From assembly GCA_003020965.1 (NCBI GenBank), contig PXRL01000015.1, positions 1 to 64,000 of the forward strand: a DNA stretch of 64,000 nucleotides. The letters run 5' to 3'. The stretch comes from Halobacteriales archaeon QS_4_69_225 (GTDB taxonomy: Archaea; Halobacteriota; Halobacteria; Halobacteriales; Haloarculaceae). The notes beneath the pieces were generated by a model. That model saw only the letters and a list, made by a program, of their open reading frames with translations, searched no databases and was not told the origin of the DNA. Made by a program: the position numbers and the translations under genes. Of this stretch, positions 55,615-64,000 are shown in pieces (positions within the stretch are counted from its first letter, which is position 1; the number at the start of each line of letters is the position of its first letter).

Positions 55615-57018
55615 TTAGCAGGGGCGCCCGTCGAGCAAGGACTCGACCACGTCCGCAAGCGAGTAGAGCCGGAGGTCGGATCGCTCGGCAGCCATGTCTC
55701 GAACGCCATCCGTGAACCCACTCCGTGAGAACAGCGCGTACTCACAGGACCGGGCGTCGTCACCGTCCGGCGTCCAGCGGAGTTCCTCGACGTGGGCTTC
55801 CAACGACGAGAGCGCGCTGCGGTCGGTCGGAGACGCCTGGTACTTGCACTCGCCCGAAATAAGCACGTTCTCGTCGGTCAGGCCGACGACGTCGACCTCG
55901 TGGTCCTGGTACCACCACTGCCCGACATCGATGACCGGGTACTCGTCGTACAACGTCCACAGCGCACGACAGCACAGGTCTTCGAAGGCCGGCGCGACGA
56001 AGTCGGGCATCTGGGGTTCGATCAGCCGCCCGTACGCCCCCGAACCGAACTCGTCGTACCGATCCGGGCTCCCGTACAGGAACCGGAACCAGAACCGGAA
56101 GAACGGGTCTCGGATGCGGTACCGGCTCCGTTTCGACCGCTCGGGTCGCTCGGTCACCGGGACGCGACGCTCGATTAATCGGAGTCGAGACAGACGGTCG
56201 AGGTACGTCGAGAGCTGGTTGTAGTCGATTCCCGTCGCGCCGGCGATCTCGTTCCGTCCGGTCGCACCGCCGGCGATAGCCTCAAGTATCGAGAAGTACC
56301 GGGTCGGCTTCTGAAGCTCCATTCGGAGGACGTACCCGGGTTCGTCGTGGAGCGAACCGTGTCGCGTGAGAACCGTTCGCCGAATGTTCTCTTCGAGCGA
56401 CGCCGTAGGGTCGAGTTCTTCGAGATAATAGGGGACGCCGCCGACCACGCTCCAAGCGCGTACGGCGTCGTCGGGCGTCGTTTCGTCCGGGAGAAACTCG
56501 ACGGCGGCATCGAACGGGAGCTGTCGAATGTCGAGATTCAGCGATGACCGACCGTACAGCGGGCTGTCACCGAGCAGCGTCGCCTCCTCCATCATGCTGA
56601 TCGACGAACCGACGAGGACGAACGTCGCCGCAGACGCATCGAACTCGTGGTCGAAGAGCGCCTGCAGCACCGACGGGAGGCTCCCGTCCTGTTCGATCAG
56701 ATACGGGAACTCGTCGAGAACGACGATTCCGTCCTGGTCGGCAAGATACCCGAAGAGCGGCTCCCAGTCCTGCCGGACCCGCTCGATACCCGGAAAGGCA
56801 TCCGCGGCCGTCTCGACGAACTGTTCGATCTGCAGTGTTCTGGTTTTCTGTCGCGCCTGGTAGAAGACCGCCCGTTCGTAGTCGTCGAGTGCCCGTTCGA
56901 CGAGCCGCGTTTTCCCGAGGCGGCGGCGGCCGTACACGACGGCGAGTTCCGCCTCGTCGGAGTCGAACAGCTCTCGCAAGCGGCCGAGCTCCTCCGTTCG
57001 GTTCACGAACTCGGGCAT
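55615..57018 (-). CDS. Archaeal ATPase with DUF234-type C-terminus
   Basis: A 467-residue protein. N-terminal archaeal ATPase domain: VNRTEELGRLRELF, Walker A VVYGRRRLGKTRLVE, Walker B GIVVLDEFPYLIE. A winged helix (ATGIDYNQLSTYLDRLSRL) follows, then the C-terminal DUF234 nuclease-like region with FRFWFRFLYGSPD and WWYQDHEVDVVGL ... ISGECKY, which resembles a PD-(D/E)XK site (D, then ExK). Such proteins are common in archaea, often in mobile or defence contexts; function is not settled. The upstream 190 bases are A+T-rich, unlike the region around, suggesting acquisition. Confidence 0.82.
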   Translation of the reverse strand: MPEFVNRTEELGRLRELFDSDEAELAVVYGRRRLGKTRLVERALDDYERAVFYQARQKTRTLQIEQFVETAADAFPGIERVRQDWEPLFGYLADQDGIVVLDEFPYLIEQDGSLPSVLQALFDHEFDASAATFVLVGSSISMMEEATLLGDSPLYGRSSLNLDIRQLPFDAAVEFLPDETTPDDAVRAWSVVGGVPYYLEELDPTASLEENIRRTVLTRHGSLHDEPGYVLRMELQKPTRYFSILEAIAGGATGRNEIAGATGIDYNQLSTYLDRLSRLRLIERRVPVTERPERSKRSRYRIRDPFFRFWFRFLYGSPDRYDEFGSGAYGRLIEPQMPDFVAPAFEDLCCRALWTLYDEYPVIDVGQWWYQDHEVDVVGLTDENVLISGECKYQASPTDRSALSSLEAHVEELRWTPDGDDARSCEYALFSRSGFTDGVRDMAAERSDLRLYSLADVVESLLDGRPC

Positions 57019-57212
57019 AGACACACGGAGAGGCGGTAGGACAAAAATACTTTGAATAATTGTATTTGAGAATATCATATCCTGACCGTCGTCGCTCGCT
57101 CGTTCCGACGGGGTCGAACGCGTCACGCCCGAGTTAGCACACTCACACGGTCGCAACCGGCCAGTGTCGACGTATTCGTCACACGGGGCTGCGTTCGGCC
57201 GGGTAGACGGAG

Positions 57213-59786
57213 CTACCGGCCGGCAGGGTCGGCGCCGGCCCACCGGGTCCACAACACCAGCAGACTCGGCAGGACGACGACGCTGCCGAGGAGGGCGTAG
57301 ACGATCGTGAGGGCGGTGATGACGCCGAACTGCTGCAGCGGGGCCAGCAGCGCCAGCCCGAGGATCGCGACGCCGCCGGCGGTGGTGGCGGTCGATCCCA
57401 GCAGCGCGCCGCCGGTGCCGAATATCGTCCGCTCGAGGGCCGTCTCGGCGCCGACCCCGCGGTTCAGCTCGTAGACGTACCGCTCGGAGACGTGAATCGA
57501 GTAGTCGATGCCGAGCCCGATCGTGAAGCTCGTGATGAGGCCGGTCATCACGTTGAACGGAACCCCGAGCGCCGCCATCGAGCCGGTGATCCAGGCGACC
57601 GCCAGCACGACCGGCGTCAGCGTCACGACCCCGAGGCTGGCGTACCCCTCGGCGCGGCGGTAGACGGCGACCAGTACCGCGAGCACGACGGCCAGCGTGA
57701 CGAGCAGCGCCTCGAGCACCGTCGCGAAGAGGTCCTCGGCGACCGCCTGGTTCATCACTGGCTGGCCGGTGGCAGTCGCCTCGAGACCGTCGCCGTCGAC
57801 CGGCTCGGCGGCCGCCCGGGCGGTGGCGGTCGCCGCCGGCTCGCCGGTCGTCCCCGCGACCGGGATGACGAGCCGGAGCGCGACGTAGTCGCCGTCCTCG
57901 CGGTGGATCCAGCCGGCGGCTCCCTCGGGGGCGGCCTCGAAGAAGGCGTCGTACAGCGCCTCGAGGTTCCGGTCGGGGACGCCGTCGCCGTCGCCGTCGG
58001 CGGCCGCGTACGCCGCCGCGAACTCGTCGTCGTCCTCGGCGAGGTCGGCCATCACCCGGACGGGGCTCCGCGTGGCGTTGGTGTCGTCGGGCAGCACCAG
58101 CGGGACGCCGGTCCGGTTGGCCCGGTCGGAGGCCGCCTGGACCCGCTCAAGGGTGTCGTCGTCGGTGATGTCGCCCCTGACGAGCACCTGCGTCGTCGTC
58201 CCGTCGTAGACGTATGTCGCGTTGTCGGCGTAGGCGATGTTTCGCTGGACGGCGTAGTCGCCGGGCGCCAGCGGCCCGAGGTCGTCCATCCAGGCCGGCG
58301 TCTCCTCGACGAGGAGGTCCTGCTGTTCGAAGGTGGTGTCGACGGTCGCGGCGCCGGCGCCGGCCACGAGCGTCACCACGAGGGCGGCGGCGACGACGCC
58401 GCCCGGCGAGAGCCGCGCGCCGGCGACGGGCAGCGCCAGCAGCGCCGACAGCCGGCCGCCGCCGGTGCCGAACGCCCGCCGGCGGCGGTCGACGCCGGCG
58501 GCCTCCAGCCGCTCGTCGAGTTCGACCTTCAGCGCCGGAATCAACAGCGCGAAGACGACGAAGGCGCCGACGATGCCGACGGCGCTGACCAGGCCGAACT
58601 GCCGGATCGGGGCGATGCCGCTGACGAGGTTCGAGGCGAAGCCGGTCGCCGTCGTCGCCGTGACCAGCGCGAGGGCGCCGCCCAGCCCGCCGAGGGCCGT
58701 CGCCATCCCGCCGCGGACCGACCGCGGCCGGCCGTCGTCGTCGCCGTCGACCGCGACCGACGAGGCGTCGTCCGGCGGCCGCTCCTCGCGGTGCCGCATG
58801 AACACGTGGATGGCGTAGTCGATGGACAGCCCCATCAGCAGCACCGGGACGGCGACGAACAGCTGGTTGAAGACGATGCCGGCCCACCCCATGAAGCCGA
58901 GCGTCCACAGGAGAACGAGCCCGACCCCCAGCAGACCGAGCGCGACGTCGAGGAGGTCCCGGTGGGCGAACAGCAGGACGGCCACCACGAACAGGACGGC
59001 CGGCGGGCCGACGATCGCGAGGCTGTCGAACGACGACCGCCGGAGCTCGTCGTCGACGACGCCGTCGCCGATGACGGAGGCGTTGCCCTCGGTCTCCTCG
59101 TCGACGATCTCGGCCATCCGGGTCTGGGCGCGGGCCAGCTCCGCCGGCGGGGTATCCTCCCGGTGGGAGACGACGATGGCCGTCGACTCCGCCCGGCGGT
59201 CCGACGGCAGGTACGACGTCGGCACCATGCTGAAGGCGCCGCCCTCGGGCCAGGTGTGGTCGACGTCGCCCAGCACGAGCGTCACCGCGTAACCGGTGTA
59301 CAGCTCCCGTTCGCGGTCGGTGAGGTTCGCGATCGCCGCCCGCTGCCGCGCCAGCGAGGGCCGCGGCTCGACGGTGATCTCGTCGGGATCGACGCCCTGC
59401 TCGCGGCGAATCTTGACGATGGCGACGACGTTGGCGACCCCCAGCGGCTGCTGGTCGTCGACGAGCGTCGGGCCGACGACGGGGTCGGAGCGGAGCCGCC
59501 CTTGGGCCCGGAGCTGTCGGCGGTAGGCGGCCGTGCTGAGGGCGTTGCCGTCGCTCCGCACCACGACGAACGCCCCCGTCGAGTTCGGCGCCTGCCCGCC
59601 GAGGTTCTCCTCGACGTAGCCGTCGGCGGCGTGTTCGGGGGTGCCGCCGCGGAACTGCTCGAGGGTCGTATCCAGCACGACGCCCGGTACCCCGAACCCG
59701 GCGAGGACGACGACCGCCAGCACCCCGACGATGACGGTCCGGCGGTGGTCCTCGACGACGACGGCGGCGAATCTGTCCAGCTTCAT
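57213..59786 (-). CDS. MMPL/RND-family transporter
   Basis: An 857-residue membrane protein with two repeats of six helices, each preceded by a large extracytoplasmic loop. The signature GLSIDYAIHVFMRHREE in repeat 1 and GLGIDYSIHVSERYVYE in repeat 2 is the SSD/MMPL proton-relay region. Family members export lipids or hydrophobic compounds using ion gradients. ATG 59786 opens directly on MKLDRFAAVVVEDHRRTVIV; the open frame runs 13 codons further. Stands alone. Confidence 0.9.
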   Translation of the reverse strand: MKLDRFAAVVVEDHRRTVIVGVLAVVVLAGFGVPGVVLDTTLEQFRGGTPEHAADGYVEENLGGQAPNSTGAFVVVRSDGNALSTAAYRRQLRAQGRLRSDPVVGPTLVDDQQPLGVANVVAIVKIRREQGVDPDEITVEPRPSLARQRAAIANLTDRERELYTGYAVTLVLGDVDHTWPEGGAFSMVPTSYLPSDRRAESTAIVVSHREDTPPAELARAQTRMAEIVDEETEGNASVIGDGVVDDELRRSSFDSLAIVGPPAVLFVVAVLLFAHRDLLDVALGLLGVGLVLLWTLGFMGWAGIVFNQLFVAVPVLLMGLSIDYAIHVFMRHREERPPDDASSVAVDGDDDGRPRSVRGGMATALGGLGGALALVTATTATGFASNLVSGIAPIRQFGLVSAVGIVGAFVVFALLIPALKVELDERLEAAGVDRRRRAFGTGGGRLSALLALPVAGARLSPGGVVAAALVVTLVAGAGAATVDTTFEQQDLLVEETPAWMDDLGPLAPGDYAVQRNIAYADNATYVYDGTTTQVLVRGDITDDDTLERVQAASDRANRTGVPLVLPDDTNATRSPVRVMADLAEDDDEFAAAYAAADGDGDGVPDRNLEALYDAFFEAAPEGAAGWIHREDGDYVALRLVIPVAGTTGEPAATATARAAAEPVDGDGLEATATGQPVMNQAVAEDLFATVLEALLVTLAVVLAVLVAVYRRAEGYASLGVVTLTPVVLAVAWITGSMAALGVPFNVMTGLITSFTIGLGIDYSIHVSERYVYELNRGVGAETALERTIFGTGGALLGSTATTAGGVAILGLALLAPLQQFGVITALTIVYALLGSVVVLPSLLVLWTRWAGADPAGR

Positions 59787-59964
59787 CGGCGGCGGGCGGT
59801 TCCCCGTGCTGCGGCCGCACGCCACATATAGCCATCGCCGGCCGGCGAGCGTGCGGGCGGGCGGCGGCGGATCGACGCGGCGCGGGCGGTCCGCGTCGGG
59901 CCGACGACCCCGGAGCGTGGAGCGATGCAGAAAGCGTTAATGGCGGCCGACGGGAGGATGCGTC

Positions 59965-61545
59965 ATGAAGGTAGTCGTCACGGACCCCATCTCGACGGCG
60001 GGGATCGAGGTGTTGCGCGACGCCGGCCACGAGGTCGTCACGGAGTACGAGACGACGGGGGAGACGCTGCTCGAGGCGGTCGCCGACGCCGACGCGCTGA
60101 TCGTCCGGTCGGGCACCGAGGTGACGGAGGCGACCTTCGAGGCGGCCGACGACCTGGTCATCGTCGGCCGGGCCGGCATCGGGGTCGACAACATCGACAT
60201 CGACGCCGCGACCGAGGCGGGCGTCATCGTCGCCAACGCCCCGGCGGGCAACGTTCGGGCGGCCGCCGAGCACACCGTCGCGATGACGTTCGCGACCGCC
60301 CGCTCGATCCCGCAGGCCCACGTCCGGCTGACGGCCGGCGAGTGGGCGAAAGGCGAGTTCCTCGGGTCCGAACTCGACGGCAAGGTTCTCGGCGTCGTCG
60401 GGCTGGGCCGGGTCGGCCAGGAGGTCGCCAAGAAGCTCGACTCCCTGGGGATGGCGCCGGTCGCCTACGACCCCTATATCTCCGAGGAGCGGGCCGACCA
60501 GCTCGGCGCCGAGCTGGCCGACCTCGACGCCGTCTTGGAGCGGGCCGACGTCCTGACGATCCACACGCCGCTGACGCCGGAGACGGAGAACATGATCGGC
60601 GCCGCGGAGCTGGAGGCGATGGCCGGCGGCTACGTCGTCAACTGCGCCCGCGGCGGCATCGTCGACGAGCCGGCGCTGGCGGCGGCCGTCCGCGACGGCA
60701 CCCTCGAGGGGGCGGCGCTGGACGTCTTCGGCGAGGAGCCGCTGCCGGCCGACAGCCCGCTGCTCGACGTCGACGACGTCGTCGTCACGCCGCATCTCGG
60801 CGCTTCGACGGAGGCCGCCCAGGAGAACGTCGCCGTCTCGGCCGCCGAGCAGGTCGTCGCCGCCCTCGACGGCGCCCCGGTGGCGAACGCGCTGAACGCC
60901 CCCTCCGTCGACGAGTCGGCGTTCCCCCGCGTCGAGCCGTACATCAACCTGGCGGAGACGGCCGGCAAGATCGCCGTCCAGCTGCTGGACAGCCGCCTCG
61001 AGTCGGTCGAGGTGACCTACGAGGGCGACGTCGCCGAGGAGGACGTCGAACTCGTCACCGCGTCGGCGCTGAAGGGCGTCTTCCGGCCGCTGGAGTGGCA
61101 GGTCAACGCCGTCAACTCCCCCCGCATCGCCGAGGAGCGCGGCATCGGCGTCTCCGAGACCAAGCGCCGGCAGGCCGAGGACTTCCAGTCGCTGGTCACC
61201 GTCACCGTCGGCGACGGCGACCGGGAAGTCGGCGTCTGCGGGACGCTGTTCGCCGACGACGACGCCCGCATCGTCCGCGTCGACGGCTACCGCGTCGACG
61301 CCATCCCCGGCGGCAAGATGATGGTCACGCGCAACACCGACGAACCCGGCGTCATCGGCCACATCGGCTCCGTGATGGGCCGCCACGACGTCAACATCGC
61401 CGGCATGTTCAACGCCCGAGAGACCATCGGCGGCGAGGCACTGACCGTCTACAACGTCGACCAGGAGGTGCCCGACGCCGCCCGCGAGGAACTCGAAGCC
61501 GACGACCGCATCGTCGAGTCGAGGTATATCAGCCTCAACGGTTGA
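59965..61545 (+). CDS. serA: D-3-phosphoglycerate dehydrogenase
   Basis: A 526-residue enzyme for the first step of serine synthesis. The substrate domain has GRAGIGVDNIDIDAATEAGV; the NAD domain has GVVGLGRVGQEVAKKL, the catalytic Arg in NCARGGIVDE and the catalytic His in VTPHLGASTEAAQENVA. An intervening domain (about 320-450) and a C-terminal ACT domain (MMVTRNTDEPGVIGHIG) place it in the long form regulated by serine. GTTAATG 23-29 bases before the ATG suits a leaderless transcript. Confidence 0.96.
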   Translation: MKVVVTDPISTAGIEVLRDAGHEVVTEYETTGETLLEAVADADALIVRSGTEVTEATFEAADDLVIVGRAGIGVDNIDIDAATEAGVIVANAPAGNVRAAAEHTVAMTFATARSIPQAHVRLTAGEWAKGEFLGSELDGKVLGVVGLGRVGQEVAKKLDSLGMAPVAYDPYISEERADQLGAELADLDAVLERADVLTIHTPLTPETENMIGAAELEAMAGGYVVNCARGGIVDEPALAAAVRDGTLEGAALDVFGEEPLPADSPLLDVDDVVVTPHLGASTEAAQENVAVSAAEQVVAALDGAPVANALNAPSVDESAFPRVEPYINLAETAGKIAVQLLDSRLESVEVTYEGDVAEEDVELVTASALKGVFRPLEWQVNAVNSPRIAEERGIGVSETKRRQAEDFQSLVTVTVGDGDREVGVCGTLFADDDARIVRVDGYRVDAIPGGKMMVTRNTDEPGVIGHIGSVMGRHDVNIAGMFNARETIGGEALTVYNVDQEVPDAAREELEADDRIVESRYISLNG

Positions 61546-61802
61546 GTCGGTCAGCGACGGGACGGGGTCGTCGTTCGACCGCGGGACGCTCGACCGGCAC
61601 GGCCGGGCGACACGGTGGAGCACGCCGTGATAGGTCCGACGCAGTCTGAAGACCCAGACTCCGGTGGCTCGATACTCGTGCGAGACGGCGCCGGCAGTCG
61701 GCCAAAGCGGACGCAACGTCCGGGGGCCCGCGGTGCTCGCGTCTGAGGGGCGCGGACCCGAACGGACCAAAGACTTTTTACTTCTCATAATCGGGTTGAT
61801 TC

Positions 61803-62162
61803 ATGAATCAAACGCTGCGAGAGCTGGGGTTCGACACGCTTCTCGTCGTAACGAGTGGCATTGCACTCGCGGCGTACATGCTGGGCGTGCTGTTGAATCC
61901 GATGTCCGCGGCGGCCGTCGGCTTCGTGCTCGTCGTAGCGGGCGTGGCGACGCTCGCGCCTCGGCGGGCGCGCGTCACGGCAGGAGCGCTCGGGGTCGTC
62001 GCCTTCGGGTTGGCGGGGGTCGTCGTGCCACGGGCAGTCGGCTCTCTCGGCATCGGTGACGAACTCGCGATTACGCTCGCCGGAAGCGGCCTGGTGTTGC
62101 TGCTCGCCTTCGCACTCCTGCGGCTGACGGTGTTCCGTGACAGGAGCGGGAGACCGGCCTGA
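61803..62162 (+). CDS. Small membrane protein
   Basis: A 119-residue protein with about four hydrophobic segments (FDTLLVVTSGIALAAYMLGV, AAAVGFVLVVAGVATLA, AGALGVVAFGLAGVVVP, AITLAGSGLVLLLAFALL). TTTTTACTT (about 61773-61781) gives a well-placed TATA box. No family recognised. Confidence 0.7.
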   Translation: MNQTLRELGFDTLLVVTSGIALAAYMLGVLLNPMSAAAVGFVLVVAGVATLAPRRARVTAGALGVVAFGLAGVVVPRAVGSLGIGDELAITLAGSGLVLLLAFALLRLTVFRDRSGRPA

Positions 62163-62710
62163 CGCGTCGAGCGGACAGACGTCTGCACGATAGCGGGCAA
62201 CTCCTCTCTCCGATCGGACGCGCCGTGTGCGCGCTCGGCGTTCGGCGCACCCTCGGGACCGCCCGGAGAACGGTCGACCCCTCCGGCGGTCGGTCTGCGC
62301 CCCCGACACGGCGGCGTGGCCTCGTCCCCACTCCGGACAGCGTGCTGGCGTCGGCTCCCGCGCGAACGCCGCCCGGGCCCGAAGCCGGTTGCGCCGGCGG
62401 CTCCGCCCGATTCGTGATGCCTCCCTCGCTGCCTCGGGTCGCCGGTCGCGATCGGCGACGACATTTTCGACGCATTCGCTGCGGGCTACGGCTCCGCCTC
62501 CGTTCGTCGTCCGCTCGCGGGCGGCGGCGCCCGCGGTGGGCGGTCCTGACGGCCCCGACAGCACCGACGGCCCCGACGACACCGACGTCGTACTCGGGTG
62601 TGCCGTCCGTCCGAGGACGGTCGGGCGCTCGTCCCGCCGTCGGGCGGCGGTTCGACCGGAGGCGACAGCGAGGGGGAACGCCTATCGGAGTCGAAGCCGA
62701 CGGCCCCGCC
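62163..62710. other. Gene-poor spacer
   Basis: About 550 bases in which every open frame lacks plausible haloarchaeal composition. No tRNA, conserved repeat or strong promoter is seen. It may hold decayed coding sequence. Confidence 0.5.
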
Positions 62711-64000
62711 ATGGCGGACGAGACGACCGGCCGGGCGCCCCGTCCCGGGCCGGAGGCGCTGTACGGCGACAACCCCACGCCGCCGCCGCTGGAGAACGGC
62801 TTCGGCTGGGACGCCGACCCGCTGATGGTCGCCGGCTGCGACGCCTACGTCGACGGCGAATACCTCTATCAGGACTACGTCTACGACGACCACGGCGCCG
62901 ACACCCGCTCGGTGTTTGACCAGCAGCCCGAGGGCCACATACTGGGCGGCTTTTACTCCCGGCCCACCGGCGACTACCGCTACCCGACCGACCCCGAACG
63001 GTACGGCTACAATGCCGCCGACCTGCTGGAGTTCCGCGCCCGTCCTACCGACGACGGCGTCGTCTACCGGATCACGCTGAACACCATGCTCAAGCCCGAC
63101 GCCGCCGCCGTCGCCGTCGGCGTCGACACCGCCGCCGACCCGGACGACGACGGCGAGGGCCGGCAGACGGACTGGGGTTACGGCCTGGGCGAGTTGGGTG
63201 CCCCCGTCGACCACCGCCTCGTCACCTGGGGAACCGGCGCCGAACTCGACGGCCAGCCCCTCGACGACGACCGTTTCGACGTCGACGTCCGCCGCAACCA
63301 GATCGAGGTCGAGGTGCCGCTGGAGCCCGGCGCCGACACTTGGCGACACTACCTCCTCGTCGGCCTCTGGGACGACGAGGCCGGGGCGTTCCGGGAGGTG
63401 GCGGTCGACGCCGACGACAACAGCCCGGGCGGACGGAAGGCCGGCCGGCCGGCGCCGCCGGTGTTCAACGTCGGCTTCCGGTCGCGAGACGACGAGCCGA
63501 TGGAGCGCAACGTCGACCTCGGGACGCTGGTGCCGCGGCTGGCGACGGTGCTGGCGAATGCCCCGCGAGAGCTGCTGGGCGAGCTGGAGGACCCCTTCGA
63601 GACGCTGGGGCGGTTCGGCCGGACGGCGAACCTGCTCGAACAGCTGGACGACCCGCTGGAGCTGCTGAACCCGCTCGGGAGCCCGTTCGATCCCTTCGAG
63701 GCGACCGGAATCTCGGAGCTGCTGGACGAGCTGGACCGCTTCTGGCTCCTCGGCGAGGTCGAGGGCGTCCCGCGGGTGCTCGGCGTCGGCAACTGGCGCG
63801 AGCACGGCCAGGCGACGGCGCTGGCCGAGCGGGACGTCTCGCGGTTCGGCGCCGACGTCGACTTCGGCCGGCTCCGCGACGGCGTCGTCGAGCGGAACGT
63901 CCCGGCGTCGGGGTTCCGGACCCACCTCTACCCCTCCCGCCACGAGTTCGGGTCCGGCGTCGACCCCCACGCCAATGTCCTCCAGGGGCGCATCCAGCCG
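62711..64000 (+). CDS. Large acidic protein, truncated by the window end
   Basis: Opens at ATG 62711 (MADETTGRAPRPGPEALYGDN) and stays open for 430 codons to the last base. It is cytoplasmic-looking or lacks a classic signal. Residues 35-260 form a beta-rich domain with aromatic and Asp repeats (DAYVDGEYLYQDYVYDDHGA, GFYSRPTGDYRYPTDPERYG), like a carbohydrate-binding or glucodextranase C-terminal-type sandwich. The later part is helical with repeated LLxELxDPFETLGRFGRT-like turns. I cannot name the function; haloarchaeal proteins of this kind can carry a hydrolase domain further on. Confidence 0.7.
   Translation, partial: MADETTGRAPRPGPEALYGDNPTPPPLENGFGWDADPLMVAGCDAYVDGEYLYQDYVYDDHGADTRSVFDQQPEGHILGGFYSRPTGDYRYPTDPERYGYNAADLLEFRARPTDDGVVYRITLNTMLKPDAAAVAVGVDTAADPDDDGEGRQTDWGYGLGELGAPVDHRLVTWGTGAELDGQPLDDDRFDVDVRRNQIEVEVPLEPGADTWRHYLLVGLWDDEAGAFREVAVDADDNSPGGRKAGRPAPPVFNVGFRSRDDEPMERNVDLGTLVPRLATVLANAPRELLGELEDPFETLGRFGRTANLLEQLDDPLELLNPLGSPFDPFEATGISELLDELDRFWLLGEVEGVPRVLGVGNWREHGQATALAERDVSRFGADVDFGRLRDGVVERNVPASGFRTHLYPSRHEFGSGVDPHANVLQGRIQP

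Noticed and set aside
62227-62919. Frames in the 62.2-62.9 kb gap on both strands
   Set aside because: Arg-rich composition unlike any haloarchaeal protein and overlap with the clear coding frame that starts at 62711.

Overview
The window is chromosomal DNA of a haloarchaeon (class Halobacteria). The evidence is a very high G+C content with third positions almost always G or C, strongly acidic proteins, Tat rather than Sec signals on exported proteins, archaeal TATA boxes about 27 bases before many start codons (leaderless genes), and archaeal marker genes: RadA, a split RNA polymerase rpoH-rpoB2-rpoB1-rpoA1-rpoA2 followed by nusA-rps12-rps7, an intron in tRNA-Arg, and the UPF0200/UPF0201 pair. 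I do not assign a genus.

Layout. 1-3.8 kb: a tiny ribbon-helix-helix gene, a cluster of three-base-loop hairpins, a class V aminotransferase and the NAD-dependent DNA ligase ligA. 3.8-7.3 kb: an A+T-rich island with two Tat-exported proteins, closed by a decayed second copy of the ligA 3' end. 7.5-21.7 kb: ordinary core genes (pspAB, radA, pheA, a complete liv branched-chain amino acid ABC operon read leftwards, an HtpX-like protease, a THUMP-type methyltransferase, a molybdopterin oxidoreductase, UPF0201/UPF0200). 22.3-23.9 kb: tRNA-Arg(TCT) with an intron, flanked by a broken tRNA-Arg and a tRNA-Arg 3' fragment that carry the same kind of 57-bp insert, then a decayed stretch. 23.9-30.3 kb: M29 aminopeptidase, a zinc-ribbon protein, RNase R, and a surface-protein/ABC transporter trio. 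30.3-31.15 kb: a tandem array of three tRNA-Asp 3'-end fragments, each with a 57-bp insert, leading to the intact tRNA-Asp(GTC).

31.4-43.4 kb is the RNA polymerase and ribosomal protein operon. Both catalytic subunits carry inteins: a 450-residue endonuclease intein in A' at the metal-binding NADFDGD site, and a 202-residue mini-intein in A'' at the trigger loop. rpoA1 also shows a frame change with an apparent loss of roughly 35-40 codons about 135 bases before its intein. 43.5-49.8 kb: an arylsulfotransferase-like protein, three poorly known proteins, a thioesterase gene broken by three frame changes, and a Tat-exported GH15 glucoamylase. 49.8-51.7 kb: two toxin-antitoxin modules among hairpins that look like IS200/IS605 ends. 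51.8-64 kb: metY-metX, serB, a DUF234-type ATPase, an MMPL/RND exporter, serA, a small membrane protein and a gene that runs off the window.

The most unusual signal is in the RNA-gene regions. Five inserts of exactly 57 bp, each made of two short hairpins with variable arms but conserved edges, sit at the same place in tRNA T-arm sequence (between T-loop and 3' T-stem) of two different tRNA families. In four of the five, an inverted T-arm copy lies 40-80 bp away. I know of no described element with this architecture.
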